64,000 nucleotides of DNA from Nostoc indistinguendum CM1-VF10 (GCA_019359215.1 JAHHHS010000004.1:62001-126000), one strand, 5' to 3'; numbered from the stretch's first letter, positions 16,457-25,956 are shown. Program-made: numbers and translations. Notes: a model not told the origin generated them from the sequence alone.

Positions 16457-17692
16457 TTAGGTTTGCAAGGGTAAGTTCGCCATAACACCTAACGAGAAAG
16501 ACATTGCAGGCGATTTTAGGTTAGTCCACAGACTGGATAACTTTGAACTCGTTTTGTTTGCCGTTGTTGCGTCTGTGATTTCAGCAGTCTGAGTAACGGG
16601 AGTAGGAGCATTTGCCGTTGCTGCGTCTGTAATTTCAGCAGACTGAGTAACGGGAGTAGGAGCATTTGTTGTTGTTGCGTTTGTAATTTCAGCAGACTGA
16701 CTAACTTCTTGTAGAGGTTGGTTAGCCGTTGTGATTGTCTGTGTTGGTGGGTTTGTCTCCAATGCCAATTCCATCAGATTCACCCAATGAGATAATGGAA
16801 TTTCACGAGACTGATAAGCGATCGCGATCGATGCCGCATCAAAATTTATACGCACGCTTGTAACTTCAGCATCGGTTTTCACTATTCTCTCAAGCCGCCG
16901 CGCATAAGCTCGATCTTGGGCGATTTTTGGCACATTTAACCGAATACGACCACCAATTGCATGGACTACACTGTAGTCAATCTTTGCAGGTGCTGTCACT
17001 TCGCTAGCCTTCTCAAGATTATTTCGCTCCTCTTTTGATAATTCCAATTCAGATATGTCGCTTTTTATCGCAGAACTGGTATGGTTCCCTTCGTTCTTTT
17101 CTGATATCGGGACTTGAGAGCCAAGATAACCAATTACACCACGGGTTGCATCCGCCACAATCATGTAAACTGGAATCGATACCCAGCCATGAATTCCTAA
17201 TCTTCCTGTTACCGCCAAGCCTGTCATCATCGGAATTAAGGAAATACCCTGCTCTTTCCAAAATGAAGCCGATTTCCAAGCTGCAAAGGGATCGGTCTTA
17301 CTAGGTGAATCAGACGAAGCTTGCGGCTGTTGGATCTCAATATTGGATTTTAGTGCCAAAATTCGCGGTAATGACAGCTTATCTTCATCAAAATTAATCA
17401 CCAAACTGCCCGTTTGCTCATTCACAGCAACTTCCGTCACTCCCTCTAAGGAGCGTAAATCTTGGGCTATGCTGTCTAGCATCGAGTTAAGACTACTGTC
17501 AGTAGTGCGGAGTCGCACGCGCCCGGTAGTGACATGAACTATTTGCAACCCACCAGAGGGCTGTAACTTCATTGGCTGTGTGATCGCTTTACTTATACTC
17601 TGATTGACTTCGTTGTTTGGTTTAGAGATTAAATTAGAAGATATTTTAGCTAAAATATTTAATTTTTCACGATTACTGGTATTTTTAGTCAT
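16457..17692 (-). CDS. Protein with two HMA_2-type domains, hydrophobic segment and tandem repeats
   Basis: 411 residues. The first HMA-like domain (about 48-120) has VTTGRVRLRTTDSS. Next comes a hydrophobic stretch (about 145-195, GISLIPMMTGLAVTG and GWVSIPVYMIVADATRG) that could be a membrane hairpin. The second HMA-like domain (about 238-320) has VHAIGGRIRLNVPKI. A threonine/proline-rich tail holds three tandem 18-residue units around AEITDATTANAPTPVTQ, encoded by 54-bp DNA repeats. It is the first gene of the minus-strand HMA/ATPase run, and a Fur/Zur-type palindrome lies about 120 bp upstream. Likely membrane-associated accessory to the ATPase. The repeat tail may vary in length between strains. 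Confidence 0.8.
   Translation of the reverse strand: MTKNTSNREKLNILAKISSNLISKPNNEVNQSISKAITQPMKLQPSGGLQIVHVTTGRVRLRTTDSSLNSMLDSIAQDLRSLEGVTEVAVNEQTGSLVINFDEDKLSLPRILALKSNIEIQQPQASSDSPSKTDPFAAWKSASFWKEQGISLIPMMTGLAVTGRLGIHGWVSIPVYMIVADATRGVIGYLGSQVPISEKNEGNHTSSAIKSDISELELSKEERNNLEKASEVTAPAKIDYSVVHAIGGRIRLNVPKIAQDRAYARRLERIVKTDAEVTSVRINFDAASIAIAYQSREIPLSHWVNLMELALETNPPTQTITTANQPLQEVSQSAEITNATTTNAPTPVTQSAEITDAATANAPTPVTQTAEITDATTANKTSSKLSSLWTNLKSPAMSFSLGVMANLPLQT
16559..16700. repeat. 54-bp tandem repeats in coding sequence
   Basis: GTCTGTGATTTCAGCAG at 16571, GTCTGTAATTTCAGCAG at 16625 and GTTTGTAATTTCAGCAG at 16679 are spaced exactly 54 bp apart. They encode the 18-residue tail repeats of the HMA protein. 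Confidence 0.85.
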
Positions 17693-17808
17693 TTACCGGA
17701 TTACCCAATAGCTACATCAAGTTAATAGGTTAACAATAGATTAAATGTACCTTAAGCTTAAAGGCCAAGTATGCGTCTTGCGGATTAGATTTAACAATAA
17801 TTATTTAT

Positions 17809-17826
17809 ACGATAATGATTATCATA
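17809..17826 (-). promoter_or_regulatory. Fur/Zur-type operator upstream of the HMA/ATPase cluster
   Basis: GATAAT-G-ATTATC at 17811-17823 is a perfect 6-1-6 palindrome. Read on the minus strand, ATGATAATCATTATC matches 15 contiguous positions of the 19-base Fur consensus. It also matches the TGATAATnATTATCA form reported for cyanobacterial Zur at 14 of 15 positions. It lies about 120 bp before the first gene of the minus-strand cluster and about 810 bp before the porin gene. Metal-responsive control is likely; which regulator (iron, zinc or manganese type) is not decided by sequence. Confidence 0.6.
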
Positions 17827-18121
17827 GCAAATGTAACTATACAAGATTTTCACCGAGTCTGTTGCCTTGGAGGGAAGAGGGAACACTTCGACTGCGCTTA
17901 GTACAAGTCAGTGCATCGCGGGTAACAGGCAACAGCAAACTTCTTTTCCCTTCTCCCTTGGTCTAATCAGCCTCCTTTTTTAAAGGGAAAAGAGATTGAA
18001 AGAAGTCTAAAATCTCTTCCAATCCAGTCCCCGTTCCCTGCTTCCCTACCTCTTCGGTCAGGTTGAATCAGCCCTAGTATTTCCGGTATTTACCTTGATT
18101 TTTAGTCTGTCCATAAAATAC

Positions 18122-18165
18122 TCCAAGCCTTGTTTATCCGTGCTTGGTTCCAAACAAGGATTTTT
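18122..18165 (+). terminator. Hairpin with alternative pairings and T-tail
   Basis: CCTTGTTT (18128-18135) pairs with AAACAAGG (18152-18159), followed by ATTTTT. A competing pairing, CCAAGC (18123-18128) with GCTTGG (18142-18147), shares bases with it. This could be a terminator, attenuator or small-RNA end in the porin upstream region. Confidence 0.4.
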
Positions 18166-18634
18166 CGGATTTGCTGATGAAGCAAGGCTTTGAAAGATTC
18201 AAGGTCAGCATCTTATTTTTATTTTTGCAGAGATATAAAAGAGATGTGGGTGGGAAAATTTATCACAGAGGTAGTGTTATCGAAGCTGTAAACCAGGGGC
18301 AAACAAGAGATTCAACTGGAAATTTCCCTATCACCTCATCATATTCTTTCTGCGCTTTTGCCTATTGACAGATGTGTTTAACGTAAATAGTCACTCCAAT
18401 TGTTTGCTGAGAATTTACCCTGAATATTTTATAAAAAGGCTTCGGGAAAACCCAATATTTTAAAGATGGGATGAGAGACACCTTTTTAGACCGTCAACAG
18501 TTAACAGTCTTTCTTGTGAGATATAGCTTAGATCACTACAATCTGATAAGATTTCCAAAAGTACAACAGCTGCTTGTTCTCTTTTTCTTGAAGCCAGTGA
18601 TTTTGGGTCTTTTTTGGGAAAGGAAAATAAAAAA

Positions 18635-20407
18635 ATGTCTCATCTATTGTGGAAAACTCTGGTACTAAGTCCAGTAGTTTTGGGAGTGACGGTGTTGGTT
18701 TCCACTAGGGCTATGGCTGCTGAGGTAGCAAGTTCTTCTGAGGCAAAATCTGCTCAGACAGAAGCACCCATAGCTTCTAGTGCTTCAATGTCCATTCAAA
18801 CAGAGCAACTAAAAGTTAATCGGCAGTTGGTTGCCCAAAAGACTGATGAAAATAAGGTTTTAGAAGAAGTTAACCGCTACAGCAGTGAAGGCAAGAACCA
18901 GAATTCACTGTCTCAAGTCACATCAGTTTCTCAGTTTTCTGATGTACAGCCTACTGACTGGGCATTCCAAGCTTTGCAATCTCTGGTTGAACGCTACGGC
19001 TGTATCGCAGGATACCCCAATGCCACTTATCGGGGCAACCGGGCACTAACCCGTTATGAATTTGCCGCAGGTTTAAATGCTTGTTTAGATCGGGTTAATG
19101 AACTGATTGCCACTGCAACTGCTGACTTGGTGACAAAACAGGATTTAGCAACTCTCCAACGTTTGCAAGAAGAATTCTCGGCAGAACTAGCAACTCTGCG
19201 TGGCCGAGTAGATGCTGTAGAAGCACGGACTGCTGAACTGGAAGCAAATCAGTTTTCTACTACTACAAAATTGGTGGGTGAAGCTATTTTTGCCGTTACT
19301 GATGTGTTTGGCGGTAATACTGGCGATGCTAACAATACTGTCTTCCAAAATAGGGTACGTTTAGACTTACAAACCAGCTTCACGGGCAAAGACGTTTTAC
19401 ACACCCGTCTTGCAGCCGGGAATGCGCTAGCCTTTAGTCAAGTAGATAATGGTGGTCTTCCTATCGATACTGCTGAAGGCACACAAACTTTTCAAGTCGG
19501 CAGCACTGGTAACAACGGTGTCATTATAGACTGGCTGGCGTATTACGTACCCATAGGACCAGCTCAAGTTTACTTTGCGGGCACTGGAGGTATTCATAGC
19601 GATTATGCTGCCACTAACAACCCTTACTTTGAAGACTTTGATGGTGGTAATGGTGCTTTGTCTACCTTTGCTTCTGAAAGTCCCATTTATCGCATTGGTG
19701 GTGGTGCAGGTGCAGCACTGACTTTACCCTTTGGTAGCGGTGGTAGCTTTTTCAAACCAAGTTCACTGACTGTAGGCTATTTAGCGTCAAATGCTAATAA
19801 TCCTGGAGTAAATCAAGGTTTGCTTGAAGGTAATTATGCAGCTCTTGGACAGCTGAACTTTAGTGTTGGCGATCGCTTGGCTTTGGCTGCTACCTACGTT
19901 CACGGTTATCATGGTGCTGGAGGCGGTAATTTATTTGACTTAGGTGGTGGTTTAGCTGGCACTAACCGCGTCGTAGGTACTGGTCAAGCTAATACCCTCA
20001 CTACACTCAACGCATCTTCCAGTAATTCATACGGCATATCAGCAGCCTTCAGACCCAGTGATAAGTTGTCAATTAGTGGCTTCGTTTCTTACCACGATGT
20101 CACAGGCTTTGGTGTTGATGATGATTATGAAGCTTGGAGTTACGGTGTTGGGGTAGCCTTACCAGACTTCGGTAAACAGGGTAACGTTTTAGGTATTTTT
20201 GCTGGTGCAGAACCCTATTCGTTTAACCGACCAGGTTTTGCTGGTACTGGCAATGATATACCTTATCACATTGAAGGTTTTTACAAGTATCGCGTGTCAG
20301 ATAACATTTCAATCACTCCTGGTGTGATCTGGTTGACCTCTCCTGGTCAAAATAGCGCTAACGATGATGCAATTATCGGTACACTGAGAACAACTTTCAC
20401 CTTCTAA
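18635..20407 (+). CDS. SLH-domain outer-membrane porin (iron uptake porin / OprB family)
   Basis: 590 residues from the ATG at 18635, which has GGGAAAGGAAAAT just upstream; a seven-codon longer frame is less likely. The N-terminus is a signal peptide (LLWKTLVLSPVVLGVTVLVS, cleavage near AMAAE). An SLH domain follows at about 95-155 (VSQFSDVQPTDWAFQALQSL, then ALTRYEFAAGLNACL), which anchors the porin to peptidoglycan. A coiled coil comes next (LVTKQDLATLQRLQEEF), then a beta-barrel of about 390 residues ending in an aromatic terminus (TTFTF). Such porins are the main outer-membrane channels of cyanobacteria and some take part in iron or other inorganic ion uptake. It is divergent from the HMA/ATPase run, with a Fur/Zur-type box in the shared region. 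The substrate is not evident from sequence. Confidence 0.9.
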   Translation: MSHLLWKTLVLSPVVLGVTVLVSTRAMAAEVASSSEAKSAQTEAPIASSASMSIQTEQLKVNRQLVAQKTDENKVLEEVNRYSSEGKNQNSLSQVTSVSQFSDVQPTDWAFQALQSLVERYGCIAGYPNATYRGNRALTRYEFAAGLNACLDRVNELIATATADLVTKQDLATLQRLQEEFSAELATLRGRVDAVEARTAELEANQFSTTTKLVGEAIFAVTDVFGGNTGDANNTVFQNRVRLDLQTSFTGKDVLHTRLAAGNALAFSQVDNGGLPIDTAEGTQTFQVGSTGNNGVIIDWLAYYVPIGPAQVYFAGTGGIHSDYAATNNPYFEDFDGGNGALSTFASESPIYRIGGGAGAALTLPFGSGGSFFKPSSLTVGYLASNANNPGVNQGLLEGNYAALGQLNFSVGDRLALAATYVHGYHGAGGGNLFDLGGGLAGTNRVVGTGQANTLTTLNASSSNSYGISAAFRPSDKLSISGFVSYHDVTGFGVDDDYEAWSYGVGVALPDFGKQGNVLGIFAGAEPYSFNRPGFAGTGNDIPYHIEGFYKYRVSDNISITPGVIWLTSPGQNSANDDAIIGTLRTTFTF

Positions 20408-20535
20408 AGTTTTACTGTAGGGGCGCACAGATGTACGCCCTTACATATCTATCTGTATCAAGTATTTCGTGAAATGGTATTAGGCGATCGCTATGCAGGT
20501 GGAAGTCCATTGGAGAGCTATATAAAATATCCAAA

Positions 20536-21483
20536 ATGCGAGAACTTTACCCAGCGATCGAGCCTTACTTAGAAGGTAGTTTACAGGTTTCCGATCTTCA
20601 TACCATTCATTTTGAAGAATCAGGAAATCCCCAAGGTCAACCTATCGTTTTGCTGCATGGCGGCCCTGGTGGTGGATGTCCACCTTTTTATCGACAATAT
20701 TTCCACCCAAAAAAATGGCGATTGGTGATGTTTGACCAGCGCGGTTGTGGTAAAAGTACGCCCCATGCCGAATTACGAGAAAACACCACTTGGGATTTAG
20801 TCAGTGATATCGAAAAATTACGCCAACATTTAGGTATAGAAAAGTGGGCGGTCTTCGGTGGAAGTTGGGGTAGCACTTTATCATTAGCCTACAGTCAAAC
20901 CCATCCCTCTCGCTGCACGGCGTTAATTCTCCGTGGTATCTTCATGGTGAGACAAAAAGAGTTGCGATGGTTCTACCAAGAGGGTGCTAGTTATATTTTT
21001 CCTGATGCTTGGGAAGAATATCTCAAACCAATTGCGATCGCAGAACGTGATGATATGATCGCAGCATATTACAAACGCTTGACCGATCCAGATTTAGAAA
21101 TTCAATTAGCAGCAGCGCGTGCTTGGTCAATTTGGGAAGCGAGTACCAGTAGACTTTTTTTAGATCCACAACTCATGCAAAAGTTTGGCGAGAGCGAATT
21201 TGCTTCAGCTTTCGCCCGTATTGAATGCCATTATTTTATGAATAAAGGCTTTTTTGAAACAGAAGATCAATTACTCTTAAATGTAGACCGCATCCGCCAT
21301 ATTCCATCTGTAATTGTTCAGGGGCGGTATGATGTAGTCTGCCCGATGATATCAGCTTGGGAATTACATCGGGCTTGGCCAGAAGCCGAATTTATTGTGG
21401 TTCCTGATGCTGGACATTCAATGAGTGAACCAGGAATTTGCAGCGCTTTGATTGAAGCAACAGATAATATTGATTTCCGTTGA
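20536..21483 (+). CDS. pip: Prolyl aminopeptidase (proline iminopeptidase), alpha/beta hydrolase
   Basis: 315 residues. The enzyme removes N-terminal proline from peptides in the cytoplasm. The oxyanion segment HGGPGGGCPPFYRQ and DQRGCGKSTPH are typical of peptidase family S33. The nucleophile elbow is GGSWGSTLSLAYSQTHP with the catalytic serine. The acid is in QGRYDVVCP and the histidine in DAGHSMSEPG. Length and motif order match bacterial proline iminopeptidases of about 315 residues. The ATG at 20536 gives the standard MRELYPAIEPY start. Single gene, followed by about 160 bp of gene-free DNA and a convergent Nudix gene. A confident assignment. Confidence 0.93.
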   Translation: MRELYPAIEPYLEGSLQVSDLHTIHFEESGNPQGQPIVLLHGGPGGGCPPFYRQYFHPKKWRLVMFDQRGCGKSTPHAELRENTTWDLVSDIEKLRQHLGIEKWAVFGGSWGSTLSLAYSQTHPSRCTALILRGIFMVRQKELRWFYQEGASYIFPDAWEEYLKPIAIAERDDMIAAYYKRLTDPDLEIQLAAARAWSIWEASTSRLFLDPQLMQKFGESEFASAFARIECHYFMNKGFFETEDQLLLNVDRIRHIPSVIVQGRYDVVCPMISAWELHRAWPEAEFIVVPDAGHSMSEPGICSALIEATDNIDFR

Positions 21484-21643
21484 GGGGCTTCGCTTCAAAG
21501 ACTTTTTAATAAGTAGCTAGGCATAAATAAATTAAGGTTTGTAGTTAGGGCTTTAGCCTTAATAAACATTGCTATAAGCGATGAATCACTGATTACAAAT
21601 CAAAATATTAATGTTTTAAATTATACTTCTAACTTGTGTATTT

Positions 21644-22093
21644 CTATATATGACTAGTATCTCTAAATGCACAAAAATGAGATTTTACCTGGAAAAAACC
21701 TTTCAAGATTCGTTTGAGTGAATTAAACTTAACACACCTGATAGCTGTAGCCACTTTTACCCACTTCCGTTTTCTTTTACTTGCTTCTGGATAATCTTCA
21801 CTTAGCATTTCGACTGGTAACAAATACATCTTGACACGGTAAATTTTACCTCCTTTGCGGTACTTGTAAGTTCCTAGTTCATTGGTGTCAACCTGCCCAA
21901 TTACCCCTGCTTCTTCCCACGCCTCTTTGGCTGCTGAAGCGGGTGGACTCATGCCATTAGGAATATCTCCTTTTGGAATTACCCAGTGTTGAAAATTACG
22001 GGTTGTGATTAGCAAGATTTCGACTTTGCCATTATTCACTCTATAAGGAATCACCCCAGATTGTTTAAAGACTTTACTGATTTTTCGACTCAT
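21644..22093 (-). CDS. Nudix hydrolase
   Basis: 149 residues. The protein resembles the small Nudix enzymes that hydrolyse diphosphoinositol polyphosphates or dinucleoside polyphosphates. It opens with QSGVIPYRVNNGKVEILLIT and WVIPKGDIPNGMSPP, and the Nudix box ends SAAKEAWEEAGV. The EEAG metal-binding part is intact, but the first glutamate of the canonical box (GxxxxxE) is replaced: the segment reads GMSPP, as in several related cyanobacterial proteins. The C-terminal YRVKMYLLPVEML is a usual strand. Convergent with pip. Substrate unknown. Confidence 0.85.
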   Translation of the reverse strand: MSRKISKVFKQSGVIPYRVNNGKVEILLITTRNFQHWVIPKGDIPNGMSPPASAAKEAWEEAGVIGQVDTNELGTYKYRKGGKIYRVKMYLLPVEMLSEDYPEASKRKRKWVKVATAIRCVKFNSLKRILKGFFQVKSHFCAFRDTSHI

Positions 22094-22359
22094 GTAACTG
22101 CATCCTGTATGGTCTAGCTTTTTTGTACAATGTTTATTTCAAAAATTCAAGAGCTGATACCGGATAAATTTTAGTTAATTTTAGGTTATGAAAAGGTTAA
22201 AAGTTTTTTAACCATAAAAGTTAACTATTGAAAGTTATTGATTCTTGAAGTAGCGCCGCACATCTATGCACCCCTACCGTGTGTTGCAATAAGACGCGTA
22301 GTAAGCTATCGCCCATCTAAGTTGCACATTTTTCTGTATTGACTGTTGACTGTTGACTA

Positions 22360-23340
22360 TCAGCACTCAACAAACCTCTTTTTCAGGTTTTGGTAGAGAT
22401 ACAGCGAAGATATTGTATTTAAATCAACTTCTTTACGCTCATTTTCATAGTCGTTAGTATTTTTAAACAGTACTGTAAATGCACCAGCGCCTAACCTATC
22501 TTGAGGAAACATCCGATAACAAGGCATCGTGGTTAAATGTGACTGATATTTAGCTAAATTACTAATTTCCATCGCCTGAAACTGGGGAAAGCGTTCCACA
22601 AACCATTCACAAACTTGCTCATTTTCTTCGGGTGAATATGTGCAAGTCATATAAGCAAGATATCCTTGTGGTGAAACAAGTTTAGCAGAGTTAGCTATAA
22701 TACGTTTTTGTCGATTTGCACTTTTATTAATAGCAGTTGGATGAAAACACCCGGGTGCTTTTTCACCTTTAGCAAGTAAAGATTGTCCAGTACAAGGAGC
22801 ATCTACTATTACTAGATTGCTAGAACAGGGAAACATTTCGGCAAATATACTCGAATCTCTATTTACCACTGCACTAGGGCTGATTTGGCAACGTTTCAAA
22901 TTAGAAATTAGCATTCCCAGACGTTTGCCAATTACTTCATTACTGATAAGTAAGTCAGGTTGTAAAGCTTTCCAAGCGAAAATACTTTTACCTCCTGGTG
23001 CGGCACACATATCAAAAACTAAACGCACTGGCAGAGGAATAGCTAACAAAGTAGTAGCTGCAAACACCGAAGAAAAATCTAAACAATAGAAATATCCTTG
23101 TTGATGCAAGAGATGCTGACCGGGTTTTTCTCGCAGGTATAAACGGTCAGTAAATGGTGGTTGCCAATAGGTTGGTGTTTCTACCGCCAAAGGTGGATTT
23201 TCAGGCTTTTCTTTACACCAAAGAATACTAGGCGAAAAAGGCTGAGGATTCATTAAAGCATCGATAAATTTTTCTTGCTCATCTAGATTAGTGAACAAAC
23301 GCCGTGAGACTTTAAGTAATAAATTAGAAGGTTTTTCCAT
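22360..23340 (-). CDS. RsmB/NOP-family RNA (cytosine-5) methyltransferase
   Basis: 326 residues. The SAM-binding loop is VFDMCAAPGGKS. Motif IV VDAPCTGQSLLAKG has the cysteine that resolves the covalent intermediate, and MTCTYSPEENEQV has the catalytic cysteine. The NRDSSIF segment is the acidic loop between them. Together these are diagnostic of m5C RNA methyltransferases. It lacks an extended NusB-like N-terminal domain and is shorter than RsmB (about 430), closer to the compact NOP2/Sun-type enzymes. Target RNA (rRNA or tRNA) cannot be told. Cytoplasmic. It is followed by a GACTGTTGAC-type repeat near 22340. Confidence 0.88.
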   Translation of the reverse strand: MEKPSNLLLKVSRRLFTNLDEQEKFIDALMNPQPFSPSILWCKEKPENPPLAVETPTYWQPPFTDRLYLREKPGQHLLHQQGYFYCLDFSSVFAATTLLAIPLPVRLVFDMCAAPGGKSIFAWKALQPDLLISNEVIGKRLGMLISNLKRCQISPSAVVNRDSSIFAEMFPCSSNLVIVDAPCTGQSLLAKGEKAPGCFHPTAINKSANRQKRIIANSAKLVSPQGYLAYMTCTYSPEENEQVCEWFVERFPQFQAMEISNLAKYQSHLTTMPCYRMFPQDRLGAGAFTVLFKNTNDYENERKEVDLNTISSLYLYQNLKKRFVEC

Positions 23341-23600
23341 CTGGATATATAAATAATAACAATTTTCAAAAATCAGAGTAAAGATGCAATTGTGTGAAAA
23401 CCATATGAAATATGACGTTTCTTAATTCCGAACTGCGTAGCTTGCTTCTCGCCGAAGGCGAGTATTACGAATTAAGTTATATCAAAATCAAACTGTTATA
23501 CAAGAACAATGTAATTAAGGCTTTTGGCTTCATACTCAAAATATAATGACCGCCATTGGGAACGCAATGGCCAAGCTACCCCACTGCACCGGAGAAGGTC

Positions 23601-25019
23601 ATGTTCTTAGATAATTTTCCGCAAAAGTTACGCAAAGAAGCACAATTATGGAGGGATGAAGGATTAATTAGTTCTTCGCTGTATGAGCAAATAGCAGAAC
23701 GTTATCAATTTAAAAACCTGGAAGCTGCTGTACGCGATCGCAATAAAGCGATTGCTATTGCTATAGGCGGCGTACTTTTATGCTTAGGCATAATTACCTT
23801 TGTAGCAGGAAACTGGCAGGGAGGATCGCGAGAAGTCAGATTTATTCTCATGATAAGTTTATTCTTTGCGATCGCTATCACTGGATTTTACAATTGGAGA
23901 CCACCTGAAGGAAAGAAGCCAGATAAAAGCAAACGCTTACTAGGAGAAGGGTTGCTAATTTTAAGCGCCTTCATTTTTGGTGCAAATTTACTGCTGATGG
24001 CCCAGATGTTCAATATTGTCGGTTCAACTTCCCAACTGTTCCTTGCTTGGGGGTTGGGTGTTGTAGTGATGGCCTTCAGTTTGTGCATAAATTCTTTAGG
24101 AATTCTATCAATTATCCTCGTAGAAATCGGCTATTGGACTGGGCTAGAAGGCTTGTGGTACTCTTCAGGTGAGTTAACTTGGTCGCGGCTAGTAGTACAG
24201 CATATGCCTTTGTTAGCATGGCTGGTATTTGTCCCTTTAGCCTACTTTTGCCGTTCGCGCTGGATTTTTGGTCTAGCAGCCTTTGTCTTTGCTAGTTCCT
24301 TACAAGCCAACCTTAATCCTCTGCCATTGCTGAATTATGCTGATATAGCCCCTTGGGTGGCATCTTTTGCTTTTACACTCCCACCTGCACTATTCTGGAG
24401 TTATGATGACCAGCTGTTTCCAACCATAAATTACAGATTGTTTCAACCTCTGGCCCGTAATTTAGCATTGGTAAGCTTTAGCATTGTCTTTTATGTCCTG
24501 TCTTTTCGTTGGGTCTGGAAATTGCCAGATTACGGTTATAATCGACCAACGACTTTGACAAACTTGTTCGAGTCTCTGCCGATCATTGATTTAGGGATTC
24601 TCAGTGGGTTAGCGGTATTGCAATGGTTGTTTCTACTGCGTCAAAGAAATAACCCCCCTCGCCGTGAAGTGATTTTCACAACTGCTGTTATTGGTACCTT
24701 TCTTGCTTTCATAGCCATAGTACCTTTTTGGCATCAAACTATCAGCCGAATTGATGAGCTTGGTGTTTTTATTTTCAATGTACTTCTAGCAACATTAGCC
24801 TGGGGACTAATTCAAGAAGGATTGAAATTAAGTAACAGAAGTTCTTTTTGGGGTGGGATGCTGTTATTAACACTGCAAATTATCAGTCGCGTGCAAGAGT
24901 ACGATACCGATTTACTCTTTAAGTCCTTAGTCTTTGTTTTGTGCGGTTCTGCTTTAATTAGTGCTGGACTCTGGTTTGAACGCCGTCTACCTGGTGGTAC
25001 CTCTGCAAGTAAGAAGTAG
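23601..25019 (+). CDS. DUF2157 membrane protein
   Basis: About 472 residues from the ATG at 23601, which has GGAGAAGG just upstream; the frame can extend to 23556 but that start has no ribosome-binding site. The soluble N-terminus (LRKEAQLWRDEGLISSSLYEQI) is the DUF2157 signature. It is followed by about twelve hydrophobic segments from residue 75 to the C-terminus. Function unknown; an integral inner-membrane protein. It is paired with a GDYXXLXY-family gene 226 bp downstream, a pairing common in bacteria that suggests the two work together. Confidence 0.85.
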   Translation: MFLDNFPQKLRKEAQLWRDEGLISSSLYEQIAERYQFKNLEAAVRDRNKAIAIAIGGVLLCLGIITFVAGNWQGGSREVRFILMISLFFAIAITGFYNWRPPEGKKPDKSKRLLGEGLLILSAFIFGANLLLMAQMFNIVGSTSQLFLAWGLGVVVMAFSLCINSLGILSIILVEIGYWTGLEGLWYSSGELTWSRLVVQHMPLLAWLVFVPLAYFCRSRWIFGLAAFVFASSLQANLNPLPLLNYADIAPWVASFAFTLPPALFWSYDDQLFPTINYRLFQPLARNLALVSFSIVFYVLSFRWVWKLPDYGYNRPTTLTNLFESLPIIDLGILSGLAVLQWLFLLRQRNNPPRREVIFTTAVIGTFLAFIAIVPFWHQTISRIDELGVFIFNVLLATLAWGLIQEGLKLSNRSSFWGGMLLLTLQIISRVQEYDTDLLFKSLVFVLCGSALISAGLWFERRLPGGTSASKK

Positions 25020-25245
25020 TGTAAAGGATGAAAGAATTCAGGAGTCAGAATTCAGAAGTCAGGAAAAGCCCAATCATAAAGTGATGGAGTTTCAAAATGG
25101 ATGATTTTCCTTGCACTCCTAACTCCTAACTCCTAACCTATTCTGAAATCTCTGTGCGTCAAAGTTTTTTTAAAGTTTCTCTGCGTTAGTCCTAATCTCG
25201 TTACTTTTGACCTCCTCAATACCTCTGCTTTTTAGGACTACGCTC

Positions 25246-25956
25246 ATGACTAATAGTTCTTCTGAATCTAAAAATAAAACCTTGTCTCCCGAAGCAGAAT
25301 TCTCCAGTAAGGTGACTTTTCGGGATTACTTGATTGCTACTGAACAAAAATCGAATAAGCCCTTACCTTTTTGGCGGTTACTAGTTCCTCTGGCGCTGCA
25401 AACAGGGTTAATTATGGCAGTACCAGCCCAAGCCCTTTATACAGATGTGACAGGTAAGACGGTGATTTTGCAAACCGTACCTGTAGATTCTAACAATGTG
25501 CTGCAAGGTAACACCTTAGCGCTAGATTACAACATATCCCGTACCGCAAATTTGAGCAGATTACCTGGTTGGCAAACATTAGTCAGCAAAGGTCGTGGAA
25601 GCGGCAGAAGATTGCCTGAAGGAACCAACGTTTACGTGATTTTGCAAGAGCAACTATCCTCTGGTCGCGGTGTTCCTAGAGCTTGGAGACCGTTACGAGT
25701 GACTAGCGATCGCCCCAGTTCTTTAAGAGCCAATCAAGTGGCTTTAAGAGGTGTTTATCAGGATGGTTCAGTCAACTATGGCTTAGAAACATATTACATT
25801 CCAGAAAACCAACGGCAGCAGATAAGGAACGATTTGCAAGCCCAACGCGCTCGTAGAGGACAAGTACCCCCCATTGTAGTGAAGGCGAAAGTAGATCCAC
25901 AGGGTAAGGCAGTCCCAGTTAGCATGTGGGTGCGCGATCGCAACTATCGTTTTTAA
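25246..25956 (+). CDS. GDYXXLXY domain protein
   Basis: About 236 residues from the ATG at 25246 (AGGA at about -13); an upstream TTG is less likely. A membrane helix at about 45-65 (LLVPLALQTGLIMAVPAQAL) is followed by an extracytoplasmic domain with the family motif as GNTLALDYNISR. Basic, arginine-rich C-terminus ending MWVRDRNYRF. The family is of unknown function and usually follows DUF2157 genes, as here. The hydrophobic segment is likely a signal anchor, placing the domain in the periplasm. Confidence 0.8.
   Translation: MTNSSSESKNKTLSPEAEFSSKVTFRDYLIATEQKSNKPLPFWRLLVPLALQTGLIMAVPAQALYTDVTGKTVILQTVPVDSNNVLQGNTLALDYNISRTANLSRLPGWQTLVSKGRGSGRRLPEGTNVYVILQEQLSSGRGVPRAWRPLRVTSDRPSSLRANQVALRGVYQDGSVNYGLETYYIPENQRQQIRNDLQAQRARRGQVPPIVVKAKVDPQGKAVPVSMWVRDRNYRF

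Larger units (their letters stand above)
17693..18634. other. Long intergenic region between the HMA cluster and the porin
   Basis: About 940 bp; short plus-strand frames at 17745-17966 and 18144-18368 show no family features. It contains the Fur/Zur-type box at 17811-17825 and a hairpin at 18122-18165, plus a TAACAGTC/GACTGTTA-type repeat scrap near 18490-18510. It probably holds the promoters of both divergent units. Confidence 0.45.
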
